A stretch of DNA of 64,000 bases from Tridacna crocea (taxonomy: Eukaryota; Mollusca; Bivalvia; Cardiida; Cardiidae): assembly GCA_943736015.1 (NCBI GenBank), contig OX031063.1:35618172-35682171 (forward strand), written 5' to 3'. This document shows, piece after piece, positions 59,401 through 63,963 of this stretch; within the stretch, counting starts at the first letter, position 1; each line of letters begins with the position of its first letter. Position numbers and translations under genes: made by a program. A model generated the notes under the pieces. The model did no database searches. It was not told the origin of the DNA and worked only from the letters and a program-made list of their open reading frames with translations.

Positions 59401-62400
59401 GCATGTAGAGGTGACAAAAGAGTCCAACATGATAAATTTTTTTATTGATAGGTTATAAAACATTGTGGTAAAGGGAGAAAATGCTGGTTACCATTTCTCA
59501 AGTGTTTTCAAATACCTTCTTCCTCAGATTTGTTTTAAGGTGGGATTGTTGGATAAAAGGTTAAACAACAAACATAATTTGTACATGTACCTGATAAGAC
59601 CATGTAAACTATTCCTGTCCTGTTCAACTGTATGTCTATGTAGCTGATAAGCCTTTTCAAGCTCCTGAACATCATCATGTAGTTTCACATTCTCCTTGAC
59701 AAGGCTCTCAAATCTGATCAAGATACACAGAATAAAGCATAAAAAAAAAAACAAGTACATGTAGGTTCAATTCTTTACCAAACATCAAATTTTAGACAGG
59801 TCCAAATTAAAGCATTTGCAGGTGATAAAATTAATCTTACTCTAAAATTTTTTTGTTCTGGGAGAGTAGAAATCATTGTGGTAAAAGGAAAAAATGCTGG
59901 TTACCAGCAATTATTCCTTTTTCCATGATGTTTTCAAAAGGCTTCTTTATCAGGGTTGTGAAAACCAAGGACTGTTACACCTTTTAATCTGTTTACTCCT
60001 TACAAAATAAGTAATCAACATTTGTAGAAAATACCAAGGGAAAAGGAGCTGTAACAATTGACAAATGATGATTTTGATCTGTCTGCATCAATTCATCATA
60101 CAAAGTTCAGGAAAAGTATTCTCCTTTCCAGTAATTTGAAAATCATTGATTCTCTATTGTGTCAGATGAACTAAGCAGAGCTACAGATATGCTACTTTTG
60201 GAGATATTTACCTTTTTCACCATTTCCAAACAATGCAGTCAGTGTTTTACTCTTTACCAAGAAACAAAATTACTGGCTTACCTGTATTTAACACTCCTGA
60301 AGACAACATACATGTATTAACCTATTACCACATGAGAAAATTTTGGACTAGTCCAAATTGAAAGCATTAATTTTGCAGACAACAAAATAAAGGTGACTGA
60401 AAAATTAAAATTTGGTTTGGGAAGGGTAGAAAACACGGTGTGAAAAGGCGAAAATGCTGGTTACCAGCATTTTCTCCTTTTCCCACAGTGTTTTCAAAAG
60501 GCTTCTTTCTCAGGATCAATAAAAGTAGGGATTGTGTGGTAAAGAGTTAAATGCGGCTCAGACTATGTATCAGGTTTGTCTATGACAGGGCAGAAACCAT
60601 TTTGTAACAAGGAAGCTAGAGCACCCAATCCTAGTGCAAATGCTCAGCTGCAGCTGCTTCATTTTCAGTTATCTGCCCTTGATTCAAATTCCTCTTTTTG
60701 CTACTTAACCCTTTACTAAACAATCCCTGGTTTTTAAAACCCTAAGATAGAAGCCTTTTGAAAACACTTTCGGAAAGGGAGAAAATGCTGGTAACCAGCA
60801 TTTTCTCCTTTTCCCAAAGTTTTCTACCCTGCTGAAATCAAAGTTTTACTTTTGACTAACTTTAGACTTGTTGTCTGTGTCTTTCAGTCAAAAATTTTGT
60901 CGTTTGGTAAAGAGTTTACAACTTGTTGGATTTTAACCCTTTACCAAACAATAAAATTTTAGACTGATCCAAATTGACAGGACTTGGAGACAACAAAATA
61001 AGCATAACTCAAAAACTGAAATTTGTTTCCAGCAGGGTATAAAACATTGAGGGAAAAGGAGAAAATGCTGGTAACCAGCATTATCTCCTATTCCCACAAT
61101 GTTTTCAAAAGGCTTCTGTGCCGGGGTTGTCAAAAGTAGGGATTGTGTGGTAAAGGGTTTAAGTAAATATTTTAAGTACCGGTAATACCACAGATCTCAA
61201 ATTCAGTCTTAGAAGTAGGGACATAACTCGGGCTCAAAAATATTTTGATAATTGCCTGCTCCTGTTGTATGGGCTTCCCTATTGGTAGTTAACCCTTTAC
61301 ACCATAAGGCATTTCTATGGTATCTCTAATTGACCCTAAATAACAGCAAGGATGAAGCCGTTTCTTATGTGTATATGATACATTTTGAAAGCATAGAAAA
61401 CATTGTGACATAAGGTGAAATTGATCGTCACGAGCAATTTCACCTTTTGCCACAATGTTTTCCAAAGGCTCCTACAAGCAATGCGTAGAAATGAGTATCT
61501 ATACAGTAAAGGGTTAAGAACTTGTCTTTAGAGTTATAGAGAGACTGTATTGAGTGATAAAGGGTCAAATGAACCTGAGACAGAAGGTTTTTAAAATATT
61601 TTTGAGCAATGTTAAAATCCTTGTGTCCAATAGCTAGGGTCCTGTGTGGCTCAGTGGTAAAGTGTAGGACTCATGACCTGGAGGTCCAAGGTTCGAGCCT
61701 CGCTGGTTCCAATGGGTTTTTTTCACAGGAGTGTCCTTGGGCAAGACACTTCAGAGCCTAGCCTAGTACTGGTGAAACCCAGGAAACATGAATATGTGAA
61801 CTGTTGCCGTGATATGACTGAAATACTGTTGAAAGCGGCGTAAAACACCATTCAAACAAACAAAGACCAATACCTCCTTCATTTTCATGTTCAACATGAA
61901 AAAAAACCATTACAGAAAAAAAAAGAAAGTGCTGGTTAAGGGAAGGATGCAAATAGATAGCAAAAAAAGTAGTTTGCAGTACAGAGTATGGTGCTACTAG
62001 AAATTCGCCAATAAATGCACTGATTGTTGTTACTGTATATAACTGATACCGTCGAAACCATGAAAACCACCAAAAAAAATATTGTGTTCTTTACAGAGAA
62101 AAGCAGACACAGAAATCAATATGAAGTCAGGGATTCAATTATTCATGAACTGTAAAGTAACAGATGGTTTTTACAATACTTTAGACATTACTGTGATACA
62201 GGCTTATTACATATGACTGCAAACTCATACATGTACATTTATAAGATGACCTAAGTGAAAAACAATTTAAGAAAAGGAGTAAAGAACATGTTATATGCCT
62301 TAACAAAATGATCCATGTTTTATTAACCCTGTTAGAATAAGGGCTTTCATAAACCCTGAGGGAAATGGAGAAAAGGCATGTACCACACAACCACAACTCT

Positions 62401-63426
62401 TAACATCTCTGAGGAAGAATGCTTTTGAAAACCTAGTGGAAAAAAGAGAAAATGCTTGTAACCAGCATTTTTTTTCCTTTACCCACAATATTTTCTGCCC
62501 TATTAAATACAAATTTGCCATAAAAACCACCCACAATTTACTGTCTACAACTGCTTTCAAATTGGACAAGTCTTTTCTTTGGTAAAGAGTTATACACTAC
62601 TATAATTATACTGGTAACAGGTCTTGTACTAAACTAACCCACAGCTGTTCAAATGCAAGTTGCCTTTTTCAAATTAACCCATTACCACACAATCTCTACT
62701 TTTGATAAGCCTAAGAAAGAAGCCTTCAGAAAACATTACCAGCATTTTCTCCTTTTCCCACAATGTTTTCTACCCTTCTCAAAACAAATTTCAAATTTTC
62801 AGTCACTTTTATTTTGTTGTCTGCAAATGCTTTCTATTTGGCCAAGCCAAAAATTTTGTCATTTGGTAATGAGTTAACCCTTTACCCCATAAGGCATTTC
62901 TATGGTATCTATAATTGACCTTAAATAACAGCAAGGATGAAGCCTTTTTTATGAGCATATGACATCTTTTGATATTGTAGAAAACATTGTGACCAAAGGT
63001 GAAATTGCTGGTCAGTTATCTGGTGATCCCACATAAAGGCCAAGTACAAAGATAGAAAGCAGACTGTCAGCTCAGCAGTTTACAATAGAGCCTTTGATTA
63101 GTAAATTAGTGTTTATCAATCAGGAGCAAGGAATTTGAACGTGTCCCCAAATAATTTTCAGGAAAAATATTTGCTGGATCAGTGTAGACCAAAATTTAAA
63201 AAAAAATGTGCAGCCTAGAATGAACCTCGAATCTGTCAATAGAAAAGGTGTAATAAGCTGAACTCATGATAGAGCAGTCTTTCAATTTATGAAGGAGGGA
63301 ATGTGAAATTTGTATGACATGCATACAGAAGTGAATGCAGCAAATGAAGACACTGCTCTCTCGCACTCTCATATATGTGGATACTCACTGTTTATCTCTT
63401 CTTCTTATTCTGGCTGAGCTTGTCAT
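32383..63426 (-). CDS. SAM-domain TKL/MLK-like protein kinase with PAK-box-like tail; full gene, 18 coding exons
   Basis: Coding exons in transcript order: 63426-63389, 59713-59591, 58186-56025, 53694-53561, 51988-51868, 49834-49775, 48218-48057, 47322-47174, 45913-45721, 44903-44717, 44064-43973, 42841-42720, 41438-41302, 39944-39771, 39644-39458, 38621-38502, 36438-33520, 32481-32383. All junctions are GT-AG and all phases agree, giving 7,179 nt and 2,392 residues. Layout: coiled coil (about 14-52), SAM (492-557), charged coiled coils (775-820 and 1040-1125), kinase (1130-1395), PAK-box-like segment (1396-1435), disordered Ser/Thr-rich tail. The kinase keeps VAIK Lys1164, alpha-C Glu1181, catalytic Asp1260 in HLDLKSMN, Asn1265, DFG Asp1278 and PAWMSPE Glu1310, so it should be active. 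HxDLKSxN and PAWMSPE are TKL traits like those of MLK/ZAK MAP3Ks. ZAK puts its SAM domain after the kinase, whereas here SAM comes first, so I do not give a family name. A role in stress-MAPK or cytoskeletal signalling is inference. Confidence 0.9.
32510..32720 (-). repeat. Family A MITE, degenerate, beside terminal kinase exon
   Basis: TTAATTCTTTACCAAACCAT, AACATTGTGGAAAAAGGAAT, GCTGGTGAACAACAATTTCT. In the last intron of the kinase gene. Confidence 0.6.
33010..33238 (+). mobile_element. Family A MITE in last intron of kinase gene
   Basis: Left TTAA with CTCTTTACCAAACGACAAAA; right GTGTGGTAAAGAGTTAG. Core TACCAGGATTTTCTCC carries one mismatch. Confidence 0.88.
33395..33470 (+). repeat. Family B3 hairpin fragment
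   Basis: GATAGTGTAGATCAAGATCT ... TAATCTTGATCTTTATTGTC. Confidence 0.65.
33520..36438 (-). CDS. SAM-kinase coding exon 17 (PAK-box-like segment and long disordered tail)
   Basis: A 973-codon exon. It opens with DILQVLESLEF, the last kinase helix, and passes directly into PPAWRELFKKAGVPDEAL then LSNVYSTRNIIKLVTDTLDL, which resembles the PAK-box part of PBD domains, though no CRIB ISxP...H..H precedes it. The rest is low-complexity and Ser/Asp/Lys-rich, with a proline run VPPAPPPPPVG (about residue 2195) and SMADELKNKISKRQS (about 2229). It starts at the acceptor CTTTAACCAG (36438); the longer reading frame reaching 36501 is MITE sequence. Donor AAAG|GTAAGG. Confidence 0.93.
36477..36701 (-). 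mobile_element. Family A MITE at the 5' edge of kinase exon 17
   Basis: TTAA-bounded; left hairpin arm shortened (ATAGGGAAAGGACAAAATAC). It lies only about 40 bp outside the exon 17 acceptor. Confidence 0.82.
36702..37906. other. Intronic sequence without recognisable features
   Basis: Between kinase exons 16 and 17. A short block, GGTGGTTTTAAATTCATAAATGATAATTCTAA, recurs (37471, 37759), otherwise unique. No family A copy in this 1.2 kb. Confidence 0.4.
37907..38080. repeat. Family A-related element with two like arms
   Basis: Left arm AAAGACCATGGGAAAGAAGC and right arm GCTTGTTTCCAAGGATCGTT are both versions of the same (right) arm, so the whole unit folds back, not just its core. Confidence 0.6.
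38236..38463 (-). mobile_element. Family A MITE, complete
   Basis: TTAA-bounded; AAGGTGAAAATGCTGG on the left stem is unmatched at one base by CTCC on the right. In the intron between kinase exons 16 and 17. Confidence 0.88.
38502..38621 (-). CDS. SAM-kinase coding exon 16 (C-lobe)
   Basis: Exactly 40 codons: ILERVRKNKRPEIPVSAPEG then LQLLISQCWDPNPAKRPNFK. It carries the RPEIP and CWDPNPAKRP signature of subdomains X-XI. Acceptor TGTTTACAG, donor AAG|GTAATG. Confidence 0.95.
39088..39316 (-). mobile_element. Family A MITE between kinase exons 15 and 16
   Basis: TTAA-bounded; apex changed to CTGATAATCAG, still self-complementary. Confidence 0.88.
39458..39644 (-). CDS. SAM-kinase coding exon 15 (activation segment, APE)
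   Basis: Encodes HDAGIKSKRNTKQTNVSTPA, WMSPELLNKGEITAKSDVYS, FAVILWEMLTRKEPYSNLSV. The activation loop is Lys/Arg/Thr-rich. PAWMSPE and SDVYSFAVILWE are diagnostic of TKL kinases. Confidence 0.96.
39771..39944 (-). CDS. SAM-kinase coding exon 14 (catalytic loop, DFG)
   Basis: Encodes EPFDHALYFQVARDITAGMK, YLHSHKPEVIHLDLKSMNVL, LCQSYRAKIGDFGFSKL. The HRD motif reads HLD, with the Asp, Lys and Asn all kept, and DFG is intact. Acceptor TATGTTTCAG, donor CTAAG|GTAAGT. Confidence 0.96.
40166..40250 (+). repeat. Family A left-arm fragment
   Basis: TTAAAGTCTTTACCAAATGA, CAAAATTTTAGACTGATCAA, AATTTGCAGACAACAAAATC; no hairpin follows. Confidence 0.65.
40770..41010 (+). repeat. Family A MITE, degenerate
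   Basis: GCTTTACAAAACAACAATG, a duplicated GGGTAGAAA, GTGGGAAAAGAAGAAAATT, TTGTGTGGTATAGGATTG. Confidence 0.6.
41302..41438 (-). CDS. SAM-kinase coding exon 13 (N-lobe and hinge)
   Basis: Encodes LSLLKELRHPRVVLLIGVCT, TDKLPLMVLEYMSRGSLYNY, LHDPE. LRHPRVV, the MVLEYMSRGSL hinge and LHDP are typical of TKL and tyrosine-like kinases. Donor GAAAA|GTAAGT. Confidence 0.95.
41485..41713 (+). mobile_element. Family A MITE, complete
   Basis: TTAA-bounded; perfect 67-bp palindrome. Lies about 45 bp upstream of kinase exon 13 in transcript direction. Confidence 0.92.
41868..42084 (+). mobile_element. Family A MITE, short left arm
   Basis: TTAA-bounded; left arm lacks the ACAAAATTTTAG segment. Stem GGGGGAAAAAGGAGAAAATG against CATTTTCTCATTTTCCC. 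Confidence 0.86.
42190..42440. repeat. GC-core MITE of the CATGCTCTG type
   Basis: CCATGCTCTCACAAAAGGGG at the left, CCCCCTTTTCACAGAGCATG at the right; GGTTTTGGCCCAGGTCAG inside. Confidence 0.7.
42447..42674 (-). mobile_element. Family A MITE, subfamily B
   Basis: TTAA-bounded; stem AAGAAATTGCTCGTAACAAG / CAATTTCTCC. Same ends as CCCTTTCCC copies. Confidence 0.87.
42720..42841 (-). CDS. SAM-kinase coding exon 12 (glycine loop, VAIK)
   Basis: Encodes MIGEGAFSQVYKGLYQGSEV then AIKKLKVPLRSQDRNYFTAE. It has the Gly-rich loop GEGAFSQVYKG, the ATP-anchoring Lys of VAIK and, at the exon end, the alpha-C Glu. Confidence 0.95.
43060..43310 (+). mobile_element. tRNA-derived SINE, degenerate
   Basis: GCGTGCCTCAGTGGTAAAGT resembles an A box, and TTGGCGGTTTAATACTCT a decayed B box. 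The downstream part contains GTTGTGCTACACTGGAGCTC. No clear tail. Confidence 0.5.
43308..43433 (-). repeat. Family A MITE, truncated right arm
   Basis: CCCTCAAAGAAGAAGACTTT, AAAATGCTTATAGCCAGCAT, then directly ATTTGGTAAAGAATTAA. Confidence 0.7.
43470..43704 (+). repeat. Family A MITE
   Basis: ATCTTTACCAAACAACAACA, core AACATTTTTGGTTACCAGCA with mismatches, TTGGTAAAGGATTAA. Confidence 0.78.
43715..43930 (-). repeat. Family A MITE, degenerate
   Basis: CCCTTTGCCACAAAGCCACA, CTTTTTCCACAATATTTTCT, ACTGCAAATGCTTTTAAGTT. Confidence 0.55.
43973..44064 (-). CDS. SAM-kinase coding exon 11 (kinase start)
   Basis: Encodes QLQKELERIRHADPVTSMEI followed by QISDIIYREE. The I-S-D-I segment corresponds to the first beta strand of TKL kinases. 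Acceptor TTCTTTTCAG, donor GAAG|GTAAGATATG. Confidence 0.87.
44243..44650. repeat. Family B2 MITE interrupted by a family B3 copy
   Basis: TCAGTATTCATCAGCCATTC to the insertion, then TAACACAACATCTGATTGGC / GCCAATC-type arms (GGTTTAGTCAATCAGATGTT), ending TTTCATGAATATGGACC. Confidence 0.8.
44267..44480 (+). mobile_element. Family B3 MITE, complete and nested
   Basis: TTAACCCTTAAAGTGCTGAA / CAGCACTTTAAGGGTTAA ends; hairpin GTGTAGATCTAAGATCAGAC / GTCTGATCATGATCTACACT. It sits at the TTAA of the surrounding B2 element (ATTCTTAA). Confidence 0.85.
44717..44903 (-). CDS. SAM-kinase coding exon 10 (coiled coil)
   Basis: Encodes LLKRASMEARKSSPIEELLA, EDQKIKMNPDTQVRDEEVVR, then MSKRELLDEMRKEKKHHHLQ. 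The last part is a charged helix that continues into exon 11 just before the kinase domain. Acceptor AGAATCAG, donor ATAAG|GTTTG. Confidence 0.85.
45052..45240 (+). repeat. Family A MITE with most of the hairpin deleted
   Basis: ACCAAACAACAAGATTTTAG, then AAAACAATGCTGGTTACTTT, CCAATGATGC, then TTGTTTGGTAAAGTATTAA. Confidence 0.72.
45721..45913 (-). CDS. SAM-kinase coding exon 9 (coiled coil)
   Basis: Encodes IKRLKAQASTGDDLTGTLVQ, then DLQIQLQQFEQILGTKHSNL, then a polar stretch ending SNNG. I chose donor ATG|GTCAGT over the weaker AGAGG|GTCTAA because only the former keeps phase with exon 10. Confidence 0.82.
46293..46494 (+). repeat. Family A MITE, diverged
   Basis: TTTAACGCTTCACCACTCCA; core GCTGGTCACTGGCATTATCT; right end eroded. 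Confidence 0.65.
46614..46841 (+). mobile_element. Family A MITE, complete
   Basis: TTAA-bounded; stem GTGGAAAAAGGAGAAAATGC / GCATTTTCTCCTTTTCCAC. It interrupts a CATGCTCTG-type MITE whose halves lie at 46590 and 46850. Confidence 0.9.
47174..47322 (-). CDS. SAM-kinase coding exon 8
   Basis: Encodes PPGKLTAKMNLKDQEKSPRS, QSEPESGYKTDGSSSYSHIE, then DRVSEIQKK, which opens the next coiled coil. Acceptor TATTTGAAG, donor AAAAG|GTGATG. Confidence 0.83.
47606..47821 (-). repeat. Family A MITE
   Basis: CTTACCAAACAATTCCTGGG, GTGGGAAAAAGAGAAAATGC palindrome, TTGTTTAGTAAAGAGTTAA. Confidence 0.82.
48057..48218 (-). CDS. SAM-kinase coding exon 7
   Basis: Encodes PVKSTAKGKSLNESTATEEK, SDVHRSLRRVEPARRPGLKS and LAKPVELQLNTAK, a basic low-complexity linker. 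162 nt, so also phase-neutral if skipped. Donor AAAA|GTAGGT. Confidence 0.82.
48249..48460 (+). repeat. Family A MITE
   Basis: TATTAACTTTTTACCAAATG; core AGAAAATACTGGTTACCAGC; right end lost after CTTGCAGTGGTTAAAAC. It starts about 30 bp from kinase exon 7. Confidence 0.75.
49157..49385 (+). mobile_element. Family A MITE, complete
   Basis: TTAA-bounded; perfect palindrome; left end CTCTTTACCAAACAACAAAA, right end TTGTTTGGGAAAGGG. Confidence 0.92.
49775..49834 (-). CDS. SAM-kinase coding exon 6 (60-nt microexon-like)
   Basis: Encodes SLQNKTAASPTIIYVLPPI. It was found only by phase and splice matching (acceptor ATGTTACAG, donor ATAA|GTATGT). The length is a multiple of three, so it could be skipped without breaking the frame. 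Confidence 0.72.
   Translation of the reverse strand, partial: DLYKIRQQLPQPLYMFFLL
49975..50182 (+). repeat. Family A MITE with hairpin right arm deleted
   Basis: GGAGAAAATGCTGGTTACC is followed at once by ACAATGTTTTCTAAAGGC; about 20 bp of the right arm are missing. Confidence 0.8.
50190..51060. other. Intronic sequence, no exon supported
   Basis: Between kinase exons 5 and 6. A frame at 50222-50449 was examined and rejected on phase. Otherwise unique. Confidence 0.4.
51200..51390. repeat. Family B2 palindromic MITE, diverged
   Basis: TTTCACCAATGAACGATGAA, ACAATTTCTGATTGGCTAAA, ATTCTTAGGAATGGTTGGTT. Confidence 0.65.
51575..51782 (-). repeat. Family A MITE, diverged
   Basis: TTTAACCCTTTCCCTAACGG; hairpin apex lost; right end GTGTGGTAAAGGGGTAA. 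Confidence 0.65.
51868..51988 (-). CDS. SAM-kinase coding exon 5 (acidic linker)
   Basis: Encodes LVIDQSSDTEEEVNCQSSNR followed by DGERKEGLESLVQVNILSQS. Acceptor TTTTCATCAG, donor CAG|GTAATTG. It starts in phase 0 and ends in phase 1, matching its neighbours. Confidence 0.82.
52061..52316. repeat. Family B4 MITE, unsplit
   Basis: CATGGCCTGCAACACACCAA / ATGTTGCAAGCCATATG ends; hairpins GATCAGCCTGTGCAGTCTGC / GCACATGCTGATC. Confidence 0.78.
52588..52816 (-). mobile_element. Family A MITE
   Basis: ATCTTTACCACACAATCCTG left end; stem AACACTGTGGGAAAAGGAGA / CTCCTTTTCCCGCAGTGTT; right TTAA. Confidence 0.87.
53233..53462 (+). mobile_element. Family A MITE, complete
   Basis: TTAA-bounded; the stem has one CAC/CAA difference at the base. 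About 100 bp from kinase exon 4. A degenerate copy precedes it (53055-53232). Confidence 0.88.
53561..53694 (-). CDS. SAM-kinase coding exon 4 (charged helix)
   Basis: Encodes AAKKFEEKQQRDRDSKQTLY then HRDEKMKARRDEMAARHVQR and EKDRE, a long charged helix. It is open in this frame only up to the donor GAG|GTCTGA; reading through meets a stop at once, which supports the splice. Confidence 0.85.
53842..54070 (-). mobile_element. Family A MITE, subfamily B
   Basis: TTAA-bounded; core GAGAAATTGCTCGTAACAAG / CAATTTCTCC. Confidence 0.88.
54115..54290 (+). repeat. Family A MITE, degenerate
   Basis: TCACCAGAACACAAAATTTA, GAAAAGGTAGCAAAAACCAC, TCTTTTTCCAACAATG. Confidence 0.5.
54430..54627. repeat. 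Family B2 palindromic MITE, complete
   Basis: Ends GGGCCTGTATTCACCAACCA and GGTTTGTGAATACGGGCCC. Core AACTTCTGATTGGCTAAACC / GTTTAGCCAATCAGAAGTT. Confidence 0.9.
54825..55049 (-). mobile_element. Family A MITE, subfamily B
   Basis: TTAA-bounded; perfect stem GGGAAAAGGAGAAATTGCTC / GAGCAATTTCTCCTTTTCCC around GTAAC. Confidence 0.9.
55535..55760 (-). repeat. Family A MITE
   Basis: TTAACCCTTAACCACAAAAT; stem shortened on the right (CTCCTTTTCCCCC); right end CTGGTAAAGAG. Confidence 0.75.
56025..58186 (-). CDS. SAM-kinase coding exon 3 (SAM domain)
   Basis: A 2,162-nt exon. Most of it encodes polar, Lys/Ser-rich sequence without recognisable folds. Near 56675-56870 it encodes a SAM domain: EVEFWLHGLGLQDIDKYVKI, FADHEIDLLDLEFM, then LHDMGVTALGALDKILKGV, with the usual LxxLGL...Y...F...ID...L...DL...GV order. 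SAM domains commonly oligomerise or bind other SAM proteins. The tail is Ser/Arg-rich (for example LLRPRSSSLSREVMPRKP). Acceptor TTTTGTAG, donor GAAG|GTAAGG. Confidence 0.94.
58399..58627 (+). mobile_element. Family A MITE, complete
   Basis: TTAA-bounded; ends CTCTTTACCCGACAAG and GTGAGGTAAAGAG; stem intact for about 27 bp per arm. Confidence 0.88.
58838..59060 (-). repeat. Family A MITE, diverged
   Basis: GCTTTGCCATACAATCCAAT, AGAGAAAATGCTGGGAACCA, GGTTAGGTAAAATG. Confidence 0.72.
59102..59330 (+). mobile_element. Family A MITE, complete
   Basis: TTAA-bounded; CCCTTTCCCTAACAACAAAA; stem perfect except GCGGG against CCCAC. Confidence 0.9.
59354..59564 (+). repeat. Family A MITE with hairpin right arm deleted
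   Basis: GTGGTAAAGGGAGAAAATGC, TGGTTACC, then TTCTCAAGTGTTTTC. TTAA at both ends. It starts 24 bp after the preceding copy and ends 27 bp from kinase exon 2. Confidence 0.8.
59591..59713 (-). CDS. SAM-kinase coding exon 2 (N-terminal coiled coil)
   Basis: 41 codons with clear heptads: FESLVKENVKLHDDVQELEK then AYQLHRHTVEQDRNSLHGLI. Acceptor TTGATCAG, donor CAG|GTACATG. The length and charge pattern suit a short dimerising coiled coil. Confidence 0.88.
59765..59985 (+). repeat. Family A MITE, diverged
   Basis: TTCTTTACCAAACATCAAAT; core AAAAATGCTGGTTACCAGCA; right end degraded. Confidence 0.7.
60317..60550 (+). mobile_element. Family A MITE, complete
   Basis: TTAA-bounded; 4-bp insertion (ATTA) in the left arm; CACGGTGTGAAAAGGCG stem arm carries three mismatches. 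Confidence 0.88.
60705..60918 (-). repeat. Family A MITE
   Basis: TTAACCCTTTACTAAACAAT; stem base eroded (CACTTTCGGAAAGGGAG); right end GTTTGGTAAAGAGTTTA. Confidence 0.8.
60933..61162 (+). mobile_element. Family A MITE
   Basis: TTAACCCTTTACCAAACAAT left, GTGTGGTAAAGGGTTTAA right. Central base is A although the arms read in plus order, so apex base does not strictly track orientation. Confidence 0.86.
61289..61517 (-). mobile_element. Family A MITE, subfamily C
   Basis: TTAA-bounded; ends CCCTTTACACCATAAGGCAT and GAGTATCTATACAGTAAAGG; stem AAGGTGAAATTGATCGTCAC / GAGCAATTTCACCTT. Confidence 0.87.
61634..61864 (+). mobile_element. tRNA-derived SINE
   Basis: tRNA-like head with A box TGGCTCAGTGG (61647) and B box GGTTCGAGCCTC (61690). 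Body contains GTCCTTGGGCAAGACACTTC and GAAAGCGGCGTAAAACACCA, with a short (AAAC)n tail. CCAATA flanks both ends as a possible target duplication. Not a tRNA gene: it runs on into the body with no acceptor-stem pairing. Confidence 0.82.
62380..62592 (-). repeat. Family A MITE, diverged
   Basis: TACCACACAACCACAACTCT, GAAAATGCTTGTAACCAGCA, CTTTGGTAAAGAGTTA. Confidence 0.68.
62674..62877 (-). repeat. Family A MITE with hairpin left arm deleted
   Basis: GCCTTCAGAAAACATT is followed directly by ACCAGCATTTTCTCC. TTAA on both sides; the right one is shared with the next copy. Confidence 0.82.
62874..63000 (-). repeat. Family A subfamily C, truncated
   Basis: TTAACCCTTTACCCCATAAG to GTGACCAAAGGTGAAATTGC, then unrelated sequence. 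Confidence 0.75.
63389..63426 (-). CDS. SAM-kinase coding exon 1 (start)
   Basis: Encodes MTSSARIRRRDK plus two bases of a Gln codon. The donor is A|GTGAGT. It joins exon 2 in phase (CA+A). The basic N-terminus runs straight into a coiled coil. Confidence 0.8.
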
Positions 63427-63496
63427 TATGTTTTGTAATGCATCTCTCCGCTAGATTAGAAAGTGATTCAGGAGAAGACCCTCCTGTGCTTTGTTC
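63427..63496 (-). other. 5' UTR part of first coding exon of the SAM-kinase gene
   Basis: The exon begins after TTCTTACAG, so at least one more non-coding 5' exon should lie beyond the window. An in-frame TAG sits upstream of the ATG at 63426, which makes that ATG the first usable Met and fixes the N-terminus as MTSSARIRRRDK. Confidence 0.75.
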
Positions 63497-63511
63497 CTGT
63501 AAGAATTACTC

Positions 63512-63738
63512 AACCCATTACCAAACGACAATATTTTAGGCTTTTCCAAATCAAAAGCATTTGCAGACAACAAAATGAAAGTGACTGGACATTTGAAATT
63601 AGTTTTGTGAAGGGTAGAAAACATTGTGGGAAAAGGAGAAAATGCTGGTTACCAGCATTTTCTCCTTTTCCCACAATGTTTTCAAAAGGCTTCTTTTCCA
63701 GGGGCGTCAAAAGTAAGGATTGTGTGGTAATGGGTTAA
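63512..63738 (+). mobile_element. Family A MITE
   Basis: Left end CCCATTACCAAACGACAATA (TTAA decayed to TCAA); perfect palindrome; right GTGTGGTAATGGGTTAA shared with the next copy. Lies 15 bp outside the first coding exon of the kinase gene. Confidence 0.9.
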
Positions 63739-63963
63739 CTCTTTGCCAAACGACAAAATTTTACACTAGACCAAATTGAAAGCATTTGCAGACGAAAAAA
63801 ATAAATGTGATTCAAAAATTGAAATTTTATCTGGAAAGGGTAAAAACATTGTTAGAAAAGGAGAAAATGCTGGTTACCAGCATTTTCTCCTTTTCCCACA
63901 ATGTTTTCAAAGGCTTTCTTTTTCAGGGTCGTTAAAAGTCGGGATTGTGTGGTAATGAGTTAA
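63735..63963 (+). mobile_element. Family A MITE, complete
   Basis: TTAA-bounded, same orientation as the preceding copy and sharing its TTAA; stem GTTAGAAAAGGAGAAAATGC with two mismatches. Confidence 0.9.

Noticed and set aside
61647-61701. tRNA gene
   Set aside because: A and B boxes are present, but there is no paired acceptor stem and a SINE body follows.
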